Assembly: GCA_050250755.1 (NCBI GenBank)
Contig: JBFWOB010000028.1
Span: forward strand, 1 to 64,000
Direction: 5' to 3'
Source: Ga0077555 sp050250755
Lineage (GTDB): Bacteria; Pseudomonadota; Alphaproteobacteria; Rhizobiales; Hyphomicrobiaceae
Length of the DNA: 64,000 bases
A model generated the notes under the pieces. The model was not told the origin of the DNA. It searched no databases and worked only from the letters and a program-made list of their open reading frames with translations. Positions 8,102-17,406 of this stretch are shown here, piece by piece (within the stretch, counting starts at the first letter, position 1; every line of letters starts with the position of its first letter). The translations under genes and the position numbers were made by a program.

Positions 8102-9703
8102 TCAGACGTCGTCCTCGCTGACGGCCTCGCTCCAGTGCTGCTGGGGCTCGGTCGCCCCTTCGTTCTGGCCGCTGGCGCGACGAACTGCGCCCGCGATCGT
8201 GAAGTTCGTCGGGTGCGGAAGTGGATCGACCTCAACGGTGTCGAACGTGGCTGCGAGCTTCGCTTTTGTCTCGGGCGGCAAGTGGCGATCGACGGAAACG
8301 ACGGCGCCGCCCGAAACATCGATGCGTGGCTGATGGAAGGCGCGGTCGAGATCCCAACCGAACTCGGCCATCTGCGCCAGAAGCTGAAAGACTGCCGGAA
8401 TGATGCGACGACCGCCGCATCCGCCGATGCCGACCGCGATGCCATCCTTCTCCATGATGGTCGGAACATAGTTGGCAAGCCCTCGCTTGTTGGGAGCGAG
8501 CCCGTTCGGGCGGTCAGGGCGCGGATCGAACCAGTTGATGCCATTGTTCATCAGAATGCCAGTCTGCGGCAGCACTACGCGGCTGCCGAAAAGTGACAGC
8601 AGGGTCTGTGTGAAGGTCACGATGTTTCCGTCGCGGTCTATGACGGAGAGGTGCGTGGTCGAGGTCGGCATACCGCGCTCGCCCGCGTCGCCCATGCGCG
8701 TGAAGCGGTCCTTCCATGCGAAGTCGAGAGCGCTGGCGTAGGCGACAAATCGTTCTCCGTTAGGTTCGGTGCCGGGTGCGCCGCCACTCTTCGCGAGGTG
8801 TTCGAACGCCAGCAACAGCGTCGGGCCGCCGTTGAGTTCGGGCAGGACGGTAATATTCTGGCCGCGGTACGTACGGGTGAGGGGCTCGCGCTCAACCGGT
8901 GTGACGGCGGCGAGGTCGTCGACTGAGAGATAGCCGCCCATCTCCTGCACGTCCTCCGAGATCGCGCGGGCGAGGGGGCCTTGGTACATAACCTCGACGC
9001 CGTCCGACGCGATGGCCTTGAGGGTCCGTGCCAATACCTTGCAGGGGAGTTTAAGAATTTCCTGGCCTGTCTGCGGAGCAGGCGCGACCGGTGGAAAGCC
9101 CCCGCGCAAGAAGTGATCGGCGCAACCTGGGTCTTTCTGAAGATCAGCGAGAGCGTTGGCGATCATCAAGGTGGTGTGGAAGTCGACAACAAGGCCGCCT
9201 TCGGCAAGTGCGATGGCTGGCGCCAGTAGTCGGCTCCAGGGTATCGTGCCGAGCAGACGGTGTGCGAGGGCCATCCCGGCTGGCGCGGTGGGCGCGACAA
9301 TCGCCTTGGGACCAACGGCATGCACATTGCCTACCGTCGAGGGCCAACCGAAAAGATTGCCGGAGTCCGTGCCACCGTCGAGCTTGAAATCCTCCATGCG
9401 CAAGCCCATCGGCGAGCGCGCGCCGAAGTCCAAGGCCGTAACAGCGCCGGTCTTGGCGTCGCGGTAGAGCAGCGCACCGACGCCTCCGATGCCACTCATC
9501 CAGGGTTCGAGCACGCCGATGGCGAAGGCTGCTGCAACGGCTGCGTCGATGGCATTGCCGCCTTCTTTCAGCACACGCGCGCCGATCTCCGACGCGGCCC
9601 TGTTCTGCGTGACGACGATACCGCCCGTGGAGCGCGTCGATGGTTTCGTGACCTGACGCTTGAGCGAGATATTGGGCGAGCAGAGATTTCGGGCGGTGGG
9701 CAT
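8102..9703 (-). CDS. ggt: Gamma-glutamyltransferase family protein
   Basis: 533 residues, typical for an Ntn-hydrolase precursor of this family, which matures by self-cleavage into two chains. The nucleophile region TSTTHLSVIDRDGN is present with the expected catalytic Thr349, and the GGCGGRRI loop near the C-terminus resembles the substrate-binding Gly-Gly region. I see no clear N-terminal signal peptide, so it may be cytoplasmic, unlike the periplasmic enzyme of E. coli. It could act on glutathione, on gamma-glutamyl compounds or on acylated beta-lactam-like amides. It lies in a minus-strand run with an alpha/beta hydrolase and metY upstream. Confidence 0.85.
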   Translation of the reverse strand: MPTARNLCSPNISLKRQVTKPSTRSTGGIVVTQNRAASEIGARVLKEGGNAIDAAVAAAFAIGVLEPWMSGIGGVGALLYRDAKTGAVTALDFGARSPMGLRMEDFKLDGGTDSGNLFGWPSTVGNVHAVGPKAIVAPTAPAGMALAHRLLGTIPWSRLLAPAIALAEGGLVVDFHTTLMIANALADLQKDPGCADHFLRGGFPPVAPAPQTGQEILKLPCKVLARTLKAIASDGVEVMYQGPLARAISEDVQEMGGYLSVDDLAAVTPVEREPLTRTYRGQNITVLPELNGGPTLLLAFEHLAKSGGAPGTEPNGERFVAYASALDFAWKDRFTRMGDAGERGMPTSTTHLSVIDRDGNIVTFTQTLLSLFGSRVVLPQTGILMNNGINWFDPRPDRPNGLAPNKRGLANYVPTIMEKDGIAVGIGGCGGRRIIPAVFQLLAQMAEFGWDLDRAFHQPRIDVSGGAVVSVDRHLPPETKAKLAATFDTVEVDPLPHPTNFTIAGAVRRASGQNEGATEPQQHWSEAVSEDDV

Positions 9704-9744
9704 CGCGGTTCCTGAACTGACAATCTCTAATCGCCGACGTGATC

Positions 9745-10545
9745 TTAAGGCTGCGCACCGAACTTGGCGACCAGCGCGTCAAGAGTCTCGTCCGGCCTCT
9801 CCTGCATCATCATGTGGCCGCAACCGGAAAGAGTCACGCACGCCGCATCTTTCACAAGCTGGGCAAGTTCCTGGCCTTTACGTGCCGGTGTCATCACGTC
9901 GCTGTCGCCGAGGACGAAAAGGGTCGACGCCTTGACTGCGGGAGCCGACTCGGCGGCGGTATTCCAAGCGTTGCAGGCGGCAAGGTCGGCGGCGAGCGCG
10001 TGCTCGCGGCCGCGGCCGAGAACGGCGCGAGCGCCTCCGGTCATCCAGAAACCCGGTGCGGTATTGCCGCCGATTTTTGCTGCGTTGGCAAAGCACCAGC
10101 CGGTCATCATGTCATAAGCGCTATCGGGGTCTTCTTTCGCGGCCGTCAACAGCATCGGATGCACCGGCATGGCTGATGAAATGCCGAGTAGCGCGAGGCC
10201 TGTCACGCGATTGGGTTTCCGGGCCGCGGTTTCGAGAGCAATCACCGCGCCCATCGAATGGCCAACGAGCGTGGCTCGCTCGACTTTCGCCGCATCCATC
10301 GCGGTAAGCACCCAATCACACATCGCCACGATGCTTTCCAGCGGTGGTCCTTCGGAACGACCGTGTGCGGGAAGGTCGAGGGCCAGCGCAGACCAGCCGT
10401 GCCAGGTATACCAGCGACTGAGAAGCTGCCAGCAGGTGTGATCGAGGCCGGCACCGTGGATGAAGATGACGGTTGGTTTGGCGGGATCGAAGTCGCGACC
10501 GCCGGTTGCCGCAAAGATCGATTTGCCTTTGACCTTGAGCAGCAT
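9745..10545 (-). CDS. Alpha/beta hydrolase
   Basis: 266 residues with the full alpha/beta-hydrolase layout: an oxyanion-hole HGAG (residues 30-33), the nucleophile elbow VGHSMGA with Ser97, an acid in GDSDVMTP and the C-terminal His in GCGHMMMQERP. Cytoplasmic. It starts 4 bases after the metY stop codon, so the two are translated as one unit, and gamma-glutamyltransferase follows. The substrate is unknown; the position suggests an ester or acyl compound linked to homoserine or sulfur metabolism, which is inference only. Confidence 0.87.
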   Translation of the reverse strand: MLLKVKGKSIFAATGGRDFDPAKPTVIFIHGAGLDHTCWQLLSRWYTWHGWSALALDLPAHGRSEGPPLESIVAMCDWVLTAMDAAKVERATLVGHSMGAVIALETAARKPNRVTGLALLGISSAMPVHPMLLTAAKEDPDSAYDMMTGWCFANAAKIGGNTAPGFWMTGGARAVLGRGREHALAADLAACNAWNTAAESAPAVKASTLFVLGDSDVMTPARKGQELAQLVKDAACVTLSGCGHMMMQERPDETLDALVAKFGAQP

Positions 10546-10548
10546 GGC

Positions 10549-11844
10549 TCACCCTCTCTGCGACGCCTTGAGTGCCTGGTCCAAATCTTCAGTAAGGTCC
10601 TTCGGGTCTTCCAGGCCGATGGAGAGGCGAACCAACTCCTCACCGATGCCAGCGGCTGCAAGCTCCTCGGCGCTCATTTGCTGGTGTGTGGTCGAGCCAG
10701 GGTGAATGACCAATGATTTCGCATCGCCGACGTTGGCGAGGTGCGAGAAGACGCGGAGGCGCTCGATGAGTTTAGCGCCCGCAGCCCGGCCACCGTTGAC
10801 GCCGAAGCTCATCATGGCGCCGGCCCCGCGTGGGAATTGCGTCTTGGCGAGCGTGTGATCGGGATGGCTTTCGAGACCGGGATATTTCACCCAGGAGACG
10901 GCTGCGTGCTTGGCGAGGAAGCTTGCAATAGCTTCGGCGTTCGATACGTGGCGCGCCATCCGAACCGGAAGCGTCTCAAGACCCTGCAGCAAGTAGAAAG
11001 CGGTTTGCGGCGCCATCGCTGCACCGAAATCACGCAGCCCCTCGGCGCGGGCGCGCATGATGAAAGCGGCTGGTCCGAATTCGTCGGCGAAGGCGAGGCC
11101 GTGGTAACCGGCGTAGGGCTCGGTGAGGGTTGGGAATTTGCCCGAAGCAACCCAATCAAAGCGGCCGCTATCGACCACGACCCCACCGATCGCAACACCG
11201 TGTCCACCGATGAACTTGGTCGCCGAGTGGATCACGATATCGGCGCCCCATTCGAACGGCCGATTTAGGTATGGCGTCGAGAACGTTGAATCGATGACCA
11301 GCGGGAGCTTGGCGGTATGGGCTACCTCGGCGACGGCGCGAAGGTCGAGCACCTCCAGGCCCGGATTGCCGAGCGTCTCGGCCAAAACAAGGCGCGTTTC
11401 AGGGCGGATGGCCTCGGCGAAAGACTGCGGGTCGCGCGGATCGACGAGCGTCGCAGTAATGCCGAACCGCGGCAGCGTGTGCACGAGTATGTTGTGCGTG
11501 CCGCCATAGACGCGGGCCGACGCTAAGATGTGCCCACCTTGGCCCATCAAGGTCGAGACCGCCAGGAACAGCGCCGCTTGGCCACTTGCTGTCGCCACCG
11601 CGCCGACGCCGCCCTCGAGGGCGGCCATGCGTTCCTCGAACACCGCGACTGTCGGATTCGAGATGCGGCTGTAGATGTGACCCGCGCGCTCGAGATTGAA
11701 CAAGCCGGCAGCGTGCTCGGTCGAGTCGAAAACGTAGGACGTCGTCTGGTAGATCGGCACGGCGCGGGCGCCGGTCGCAGGGTCCGGCTGTTGGCCTGCG
11801 TGCAGCGCGAGGGTGTCGAAACGAGGATAGCTGTCGGCGGTCAT
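10549..11844 (-). CDS. metY: O-acetylhomoserine sulfhydrylase family PLP enzyme
   Basis: 431 residues. It should make homocysteine from O-acetylhomoserine and sulfide (direct sulfhydrylation) or use methanethiol. Features of the Cys/Met-metabolism PLP family are the PIYQTTSYVF start region, YSRISNPT, SGQAALF and HSATKFIGGHG with the PLP lysine at position 210. The frame is open 16 codons further upstream, but the ATG at 11844 is preceded by a strong GGAGG, which fixes the start. It leads a minus-strand operon with an alpha/beta hydrolase, gamma-glutamyltransferase and an unknown protein. Confidence 0.9.
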   Translation of the reverse strand: MTADSYPRFDTLALHAGQQPDPATGARAVPIYQTTSYVFDSTEHAAGLFNLERAGHIYSRISNPTVAVFEERMAALEGGVGAVATASGQAALFLAVSTLMGQGGHILASARVYGGTHNILVHTLPRFGITATLVDPRDPQSFAEAIRPETRLVLAETLGNPGLEVLDLRAVAEVAHTAKLPLVIDSTFSTPYLNRPFEWGADIVIHSATKFIGGHGVAIGGVVVDSGRFDWVASGKFPTLTEPYAGYHGLAFADEFGPAAFIMRARAEGLRDFGAAMAPQTAFYLLQGLETLPVRMARHVSNAEAIASFLAKHAAVSWVKYPGLESHPDHTLAKTQFPRGAGAMMSFGVNGGRAAGAKLIERLRVFSHLANVGDAKSLVIHPGSTTHQQMSAEELAAAGIGEELVRLSIGLEDPKDLTEDLDQALKASQRG

Positions 11845-12010
11845 GGGGCCTCCGGGCGTGTCGGAGGCAGCGTACGGGAGGATACGCCGCATCGCCAGTG
11901 CGAGGTGAGGCGCCGTCGGTCATGGTGATAGCTCGAGGGCTTGTCTTGGCGATCAATCGCACGGCATGCTTGATGCCGATGTCCTTCTCGTGGCGATCCA
12001 AGGAGCTCAA

Positions 12011-12967
12011 ATGTCCAACGAAACGCCGCTCATCCCCCTGTCTGCCGTCACTTGGGTGGGAGAACACCTGAAACGGCCAGAGTGCGTACTGACCACGGCC
12101 AAAGGGGAGGTCTTCGTCGGCGACCATCACTCAGGCATCGCTGAAATCGGGAAGCCGAAACGAGAGATCATCGGCGCGCCTCCCGGTTTTCTGCCGAATG
12201 GCGTGGCCATGACGGCGGGGCGCGAGTTTTTGATCGCGAATCTCGGGGCGCCTGGGGGCGTGTGGAGACTCGACAAGGACTGGCGGCTCTACCCGCATGT
12301 GTTCGAGGCAGATGGAGAGTTGCTGCGAGTCTGCAATTTCGTCGGGGTCGACAAGACGGGCGTCGAGTGGATCTCGGTATCGACGCGGGCCTATCCGCGC
12401 GAGATTTCGTTCCATCCGAACCACGCCGATGGGTTCATCGTGCGCCGCGATGGCGTCAATGCGCATATCGTTGCTGACGGCATCGCCTTTACAAACGAGT
12501 GCCGCGTCGATCCTTCAGGGCAGTGGCTTTACGTCAACGAGACGTGCGGCAAGCGTATCTCACGGTTTCCGATCAAGGGGCGCGAGCTTGGTCGCCGCGA
12601 GTCGGTGCATGATTTTGGCCCGGGCGAGTTCCCGGATGGCTTCGCGTTCGACAGTGAAGGCGGCGTGTGGGTCGCATGCGTGTGCTCCAACAAGCTCATT
12701 CGTATCGAGACGAATGGCCGGCGGACGTTGATCCTCGACGACGCCGATCCCGAAGATGTGGCTTGGGCCGAAAGCTATTTCAATTCAGGAAAGCGTGGTC
12801 GCGCGCATGTTGAAATCGGCGCGCAGCGGGGCTTGAGGAATATCGCAAGTGTGGCATTCGGCGGGCCAGACCTGAAGACGGTCTACATGGGCAATCTGGC
12901 GGGTGATAGACTTCCGACATTCCGATCACCAATTGCGGGGGCGGAGCCGGTACAGTGGCGGTTCTGA
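12011..12967 (+). CDS. SMP-30/gluconolactonase-like beta-propeller protein
   Basis: 318 residues from the ATG at 12011, which follows AAGGAG by six bases; an upstream in-frame ATG lacks such a site. Repeated blade segments such as GEVFVGDHHSGI, FLPNGVAMTAGREFLIANLG, ITNE-type FTNECRVDPSGQWLYVNET and FPDGFAFDSEGGVWVAC match the SMP-30/gluconolactonase/LRE fold, whose members are metal-dependent lactonases. No signal peptide. It is followed about 100 bases later by a luciferase-like oxidoreductase, suggesting a shared catabolic step with lactone hydrolysis, but no substrate can be named. Confidence 0.82.
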   Translation: MSNETPLIPLSAVTWVGEHLKRPECVLTTAKGEVFVGDHHSGIAEIGKPKREIIGAPPGFLPNGVAMTAGREFLIANLGAPGGVWRLDKDWRLYPHVFEADGELLRVCNFVGVDKTGVEWISVSTRAYPREISFHPNHADGFIVRRDGVNAHIVADGIAFTNECRVDPSGQWLYVNETCGKRISRFPIKGRELGRRESVHDFGPGEFPDGFAFDSEGGVWVACVCSNKLIRIETNGRRTLILDDADPEDVAWAESYFNSGKRGRAHVEIGAQRGLRNIASVAFGGPDLKTVYMGNLAGDRLPTFRSPIAGAEPVQWRF

Positions 12968-13066
12968 GACCCGACATTCAGAACGAACCGATCCAATAAA
13001 CGGGAGCTGGAGCGTCGCCGATCCACATCGCGGAGGCGCTTTGCTTCAAGACGAAGGGAGAACGCG

Positions 13067-14125
13067 TTGCGGGTTATCACGCAGATACCAAACAATGATC
13101 TGAAGGCGGCGCAGAAGGTCGCTCAGCTTGCCGAGCGCACCGGATTCGACAGCGTCATCACCGCGGAAAACGCGCACGGCCCGTTTCTCCCGCTCGGTGC
13201 GGCCGCGTTGGTGACAGACCGGATCCAACTCGGTACGGCTGTGGCGATGGCGTTCCCGCGCTCGCCGACCATTATGGCGCATCATGCGTGGGACGTGCAT
13301 CTCGCGTCCAACGGACGCTTCTATCTCGGCCTCGGCGCCCAGGTGAAGCAGCATAACGAGCGGCGCTTTGGCATTCCGTGGTCTCCGCCAGCCCCGCGAA
13401 TGCGCGACTACATCGGTGCGATGCGCGCCGTGTGGCATGCGTGGGAAACCGAAACGCCGATCGATTACCATTCGCCCACCTACAACCTGACGCTCGTGAC
13501 GCCCAACTTTTCGCCGCGTCCGAATGGCTTGCCGCAGATCCCGATCTCGATCGCGGCGGTGGGACCGGCGATGCTGAAGCTCGGTGGCGAAGTCGCAGAT
13601 GGCGTGCGACTGCACCCATTTTCGACGCGGCGGTATCTCGACGAGGTCTCGATCGTACGGATTACCGAAGGCCTCGAGAAATCTGGGCGGTCGCGCTCGA
13701 ATGTCGAGGTTATCGCAGGCGGCTACGGCTTCATCGGCACGGGCAAGGATGCGGAGACGGTTGCCAAGGCGCGCGCCTACGTCCGGTTCCGTATCGCCTT
13801 CTACTGTTCGACACGGGCCTATTGGGACGTGCTCAGGCTGCACGACATGGAATGGCTGGGCGAGAAGGTCAATCCGCTACCCCGGGAGGGCCGTTGGAGC
13901 GAGATGGCCGAGCAAATCCCCGAGGATCTGATCGACTTGTTCGCGACGGTCGTCGACTACGAGGCGCTGCCGGAAGCTATCGCCAAGAGGTATGGCGGTT
14001 CAGCCGATACGGTGCTGTTGCAGATCGGAGCCGACGAGGACGAAGCGCGGCTCGCCAACTGCGTCGCCGAAATCCAGAAAATCCCGTCGCCGTTCGAGGG
14101 CTACGCGAAGAAGCGCGTGGGCTGA
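13067..14125 (+). CDS. Luciferase-like (LLM-class) flavin-dependent oxidoreductase
   Basis: 352 residues with a TIM-barrel luciferase-like fold: RVITQIPNNDLKAAQKVAQL at the start, TGFDSVITAEN, GTAVAMAFPRSPTIMAHHAWD and GRFYLGLGAQVKQHNERRFG. It resembles F420-dependent or FMN-dependent LLM oxidoreductases; which cofactor is used cannot be told by eye. The start is a TTG at 13067 with GGGAG eight bases upstream, and no better ATG exists nearby. It follows the SMP-30-like gene and converges on the DUF815 gene. Confidence 0.85.
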   Translation: MRVITQIPNNDLKAAQKVAQLAERTGFDSVITAENAHGPFLPLGAAALVTDRIQLGTAVAMAFPRSPTIMAHHAWDVHLASNGRFYLGLGAQVKQHNERRFGIPWSPPAPRMRDYIGAMRAVWHAWETETPIDYHSPTYNLTLVTPNFSPRPNGLPQIPISIAAVGPAMLKLGGEVADGVRLHPFSTRRYLDEVSIVRITEGLEKSGRSRSNVEVIAGGYGFIGTGKDAETVAKARAYVRFRIAFYCSTRAYWDVLRLHDMEWLGEKVNPLPREGRWSEMAEQIPEDLIDLFATVVDYEALPEAIAKRYGGSADTVLLQIGADEDEARLANCVAEIQKIPSPFEGYAKKRVG

Positions 14126-14193
14126 TTGAGGCGATGCCGTCGCCGTCGGGTCCATGGGTGTCCGGGCCCGACGTCGCACGTCGCGGCGAGCCG

Positions 14194-15069
14194 TCAAGTC
14201 AGCTTGACGTTCATGCGGCCGGCGAGATCCTGGATGTACTGCCAGGCGACGCGACCTGAACGACCGCCCCGGGTGACGCTCCACTCGAGGGCGTCGCGAA
14301 CCAACTCGTCGTCGGGAAGGTTGAGCTTATGGTGCCGGGCGTAGCCCCGCACCATGTCGAGGTATTGGTCCTGCGATCCATTGTGGAAGCCGAGCCAGAG
14401 ACCAAAACGATCCGACAGCGAGACCTTCTCTTCGACCGACTCGGATGGGTTGATCGCAGTCGAGCGCTCATTCTCCATCATGTGCCGGGGCATCAGATGT
14501 CGGCGGTTGGAGGTCGCATAGAACAGGACGTTGTCCGGGCGACCCTCGATGCCGCCCTCGAGCACCGCCTTCAGCGATTTATAAGACGTATCGTCGTGAT
14601 CGAATGACAGGTCGTCGCAAAAAACGATGAAGCGGTGCGGTGCCGAGCGCATATGAAAGAGACAGCGCGGCAGCGTGTCGATGTCCTCACGATGGATTTC
14701 GACGAGCTTCAGGTCGTCCTTATCGAGTTTCTTTTCCAGGCGGCGGCGCACTTCAGCGTGGGACGCCTTAACGAGGCTCGATTTGCCCATCCCGCGCGCA
14801 CCCCAGAGAAGCGCGTTGTTGGCCGGGAAGCCCTTGGCAAACCTCAACGTGTTGTCGAGAAGCTGATCCGCGGCGCGTTCGATGCCCTTCAGCAGGGTCA
14901 GTGGCTGGCGGTTGACGCGAGCCACAGGAATGAACGCCTCGGGTCCGGTCTGCCAGACGAACGCTTCGGCGCTCGAGAAATCGATCGCAGGTGCAGACGG
15001 CGGTGCCATCCGCTCCAGCGCGGCCGCGAGGCGCTCGAGACGGTCGATCAGGTTCGGGTCGGCGGACAT
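14194..15069 (-). CDS. DUF815-family AAA+ ATPase
   Basis: 291 residues from the ATG of MSADPNLIDR. The Walker A motif is GARGMGKSS (residues 90-98) and FIVFCDDLSF matches Walker B; the C-terminal part carries EWSVTRGGRSGRVAWQYIQD, typical of this family. Function is poorly known; the proteins are often annotated as predicted ATPases. The gene is divergent from yajC-secD-secF, an arrangement I recall in other Hyphomicrobiales. A longer frame upstream of position 15069 is open but would run into the yajC promoter and gives no family-like sequence. Confidence 0.85.
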   Translation of the reverse strand: MSADPNLIDRLERLAAALERMAPPSAPAIDFSSAEAFVWQTGPEAFIPVARVNRQPLTLLKGIERAADQLLDNTLRFAKGFPANNALLWGARGMGKSSLVKASHAEVRRRLEKKLDKDDLKLVEIHREDIDTLPRCLFHMRSAPHRFIVFCDDLSFDHDDTSYKSLKAVLEGGIEGRPDNVLFYATSNRRHLMPRHMMENERSTAINPSESVEEKVSLSDRFGLWLGFHNGSQDQYLDMVRGYARHHKLNLPDDELVRDALEWSVTRGGRSGRVAWQYIQDLAGRMNVKLT

Positions 15070-15328
15070 GAGGTCAAAAACTCCGGCTGGCTCAAGGCTC
15101 ACACTCAGACGGCGGTCTCTATAGTCGACATGGCGGCACGCGTCACTGCGGCTGGTTGCTTGGTGGTTGACGCAGCGTGCAAATCGGGGGGTTCCAGTTG
15201 CAAACAGGACGGCGGCCACTATAGTCCGGCGCGCAGACGATGCTGGAGAGGCGTCCGGTCGGCCGAATTGGGCGGCGCGACGCATCTGCCTAGATCAATC
15301 GCTGCGTCAATCGAGGACCTCCAAGCCG

Positions 15329-15661
15329 ATGCTCTTCATCACTCCGGCCTACGCTCAAGCGCCCGGCGCTGATCCTTTCACCAGCATGTTGATCCCGCTG
15401 GCGTTGATGATCCCGGTTTTTTATTTCCTGGTGATCCGGCCGAACCAGCAGCGCGAAAAGCAGCGCCGCGAAATGATCGCCACCGTCCGGCGCGGCGACA
15501 CCGTCGTGCTCAGCAATGGCTTCATTGGCAAAGTGATGAAGGCGAAGGACGGCGATGCTGAGCTCGAGGTCGAGTTGAACGAGCAGATGCGGGTCCGCGT
15601 GACGCGTGGCGCTGTTGCCGAAGTGCGCGGTAAAGGTGAGCCGGTCAAGGAGGCTACGTGA
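15329..15661 (+). CDS. yajC: Preprotein translocase accessory subunit YajC
   Basis: 110 residues with one N-terminal membrane segment (about 19-38, LIPLALMIPVFYFLVIRP) followed by the YajC hallmark RPNQQREKQRR and a small beta domain. YajC binds SecDF and the Sec channel in the inner membrane. It is the first gene of the plus-strand export operon and is divergent from the DUF815 ATPase gene. An in-frame extension upstream has no support; the start MLFITPAYAQ is typical. Confidence 0.93.
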   Translation: MLFITPAYAQAPGADPFTSMLIPLALMIPVFYFLVIRPNQQREKQRREMIATVRRGDTVVLSNGFIGKVMKAKDGDAELEVELNEQMRVRVTRGAVAEVRGKGEPVKEAT

Positions 15662-15765
15662 TCGGCGGCGATCTTACCGGATACGCATCGCGCGTCGATC
15701 AGGCCGCGCACCTTGCAAGACAGGCGAGCGTCGTGGGTCGCTACGTCGTCGAAACGAAAGGCTGA
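15658..15765 (+). CDS. Possible 35-residue ORF between yajC and secD
   Basis: A GTG overlaps the yajC stop codon and opens a frame of 35 codons ending 6 bases before secD. The product starts MIGGDLTGYASRV and has no membrane segment or recognised motif. There is no clear ribosome site, but overlap with the yajC stop would allow translational coupling. It may simply be spacer sequence. Confidence 0.25.
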   Translation: MIGGDLTGYASRVDQAAHLARQASVVGRYVVETKG

Positions 15766-15771
15766 AGCCTG

Positions 15772-17388
15772 ATGTTTTATTTCTCGCGTTGGAAGATCAT
15801 CGCGATCGTGGCGACGCTGTTAGTCGGCGTGATAATTGCGCTGCCCAATTTGTTTTCGCCAAGCACGCTCGCTAAGTGGCCGAATTGGCTGCCAAAAGGC
15901 CAAATGCGGCTCGGTCTCGACCTGCAGGGCGGCGCGCATCTCCTGCTGGCCATGGATAGCGAGCAGCTTCGCAAGGAGTGGCTCGAGAGTTTGCGCGACG
16001 ATGCGAGGAAGACGCTCGTTACAGACGCCAAAATTCCTGCCAGCATAACGATCCGCGGCAACGCCGTGGTCGTGCGTCTGACGAAGCCAGAGCAGATCGA
16101 GCAGGCGATGCGCGAGCTGCGTAAGATTCAGAGCAGTCTTGGAAGTGCCTTCACCGGTTCGACCGGAACCGATGTTGAAGTCGCACGGGGCGAAGGGGGC
16201 ACGATTACGATTGCCCCAACCCCGGCCGGCTTCCAACAACGTCAAGCCAACGCGGCCGGCGCAGCAATCGAGACGATCAACCGCCGCATCAATGCGCTCG
16301 GGACGGCTGAATCGACGGTTGTCAGGCAAGGTCGCGACCGCATCTTGGTGCAGTACCCGGGATTGCAGGACACGACAGGCCTCAAGCAATTGCTTGGTGA
16401 GACGGCTGTGCTCTCGTTCCACGAGGTGAATACGAACCTCTCGGTAGAGGACGTACGTCAGCAGGGTCGGCCGCCTGCGGGATGGAAGATCTTTCCTTCG
16501 GATGAGGCAGGCGGGCCTGCGTATCTCCTGAAAGAGTCTCCCGTCGTTCGCGGTGATGAGCTCGTGGACTCCCAGCCTGGCTTCGATCAGCAGACGAACC
16601 AGCCCATCATTACGTTCCGATTTAATCAGCAAGGGGCTCGGAAGTTCGGGCGCTTCACCCAGGAAAATGTCGGACGGCCGTTTGCCATCGTGCTGGACGG
16701 CAGGGTTTTGTCTGCGCCGGTCATCCAGACGGCGATCCTGGGTGGCACGGGGCAGATCTCGGGTAACTTCACTGTGGAAAGCGCCAATACGCTCGCCGTG
16801 CAATTGCGCTCCGGTGCCCTCCCGGTGAAGCTGACCGTTGTCGAAGAGCGCACCGTTGGCGCATCCCTTGGCAGCGACTCGATTGCGGCTGCGAAGTTGG
16901 CCGGCATCATCGGTGGTATCGCCACCATCGTTCTGACGACACTCGTCTACGGTACATTCGGAATTTTTGCCTGCTTCGGGCTGATGGTGCACCTGATCAT
17001 GACGTTGGCGCTCATGACGCTGGTTGGCTCCACGCTCACGTTGCCGGGTATTGCCGGGCTGGTGCTGGGTATCGGAATGGCTGTAGATGCGAACGTGCTG
17101 ATATTCGAGCGTATTCGCGAAGAATTGCGCTCTGGGAAAACGCCGATTTCAGGCATCGATGCGGGTTTCAATCGGGCTTTTGTGACGATTGCCGATAGCC
17201 AGTTGACGACGCTCGCCAGCGCAATCGTGATGTTCTGGTTGGGCTCGGGTCCGATTCGCGGCTTCGCGGTGACGCTGACCTTTGGAATCATGACATCGAT
17301 CTTTGCTTCCGTAACAGTCGTGCGACTGCTGGTTTGGCTATGGCTTCGTGCTCAGCCACAGACCCGTTCCCTTGAGGTTCCAGTCTAA
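15772..17388 (+). CDS. secD: Protein translocase subunit SecD
   Basis: 538 residues, the usual SecD length. There is one N-terminal membrane segment (about 8-25), then the conserved LGLDLQGGAHLLL and a large periplasmic P1 region with INRRINALGTAE and IVLDGRVLSAPVI, and a C-terminal block of about five membrane helices that includes GLVLGIGMAVDANVLIFERIREEL. SecD and SecF use the proton gradient to pull secreted proteins out of the SecYEG channel. It lies between yajC and secF on the same strand with short gaps. Confidence 0.96.
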   Translation: MFYFSRWKIIAIVATLLVGVIIALPNLFSPSTLAKWPNWLPKGQMRLGLDLQGGAHLLLAMDSEQLRKEWLESLRDDARKTLVTDAKIPASITIRGNAVVVRLTKPEQIEQAMRELRKIQSSLGSAFTGSTGTDVEVARGEGGTITIAPTPAGFQQRQANAAGAAIETINRRINALGTAESTVVRQGRDRILVQYPGLQDTTGLKQLLGETAVLSFHEVNTNLSVEDVRQQGRPPAGWKIFPSDEAGGPAYLLKESPVVRGDELVDSQPGFDQQTNQPIITFRFNQQGARKFGRFTQENVGRPFAIVLDGRVLSAPVIQTAILGGTGQISGNFTVESANTLAVQLRSGALPVKLTVVEERTVGASLGSDSIAAAKLAGIIGGIATIVLTTLVYGTFGIFACFGLMVHLIMTLALMTLVGSTLTLPGIAGLVLGIGMAVDANVLIFERIREELRSGKTPISGIDAGFNRAFVTIADSQLTTLASAIVMFWLGSGPIRGFAVTLTFGIMTSIFASVTVVRLLVWLWLRAQPQTRSLEVPV

Positions 17389-17406
17389 CGAGAGACGTTG
17401 CTCGAC

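Noticed and set aside
11845..12010. SAM-II-type riboswitch upstream of metY
   Set aside because: I could not find the expected pseudoknot pattern in the region before the start.
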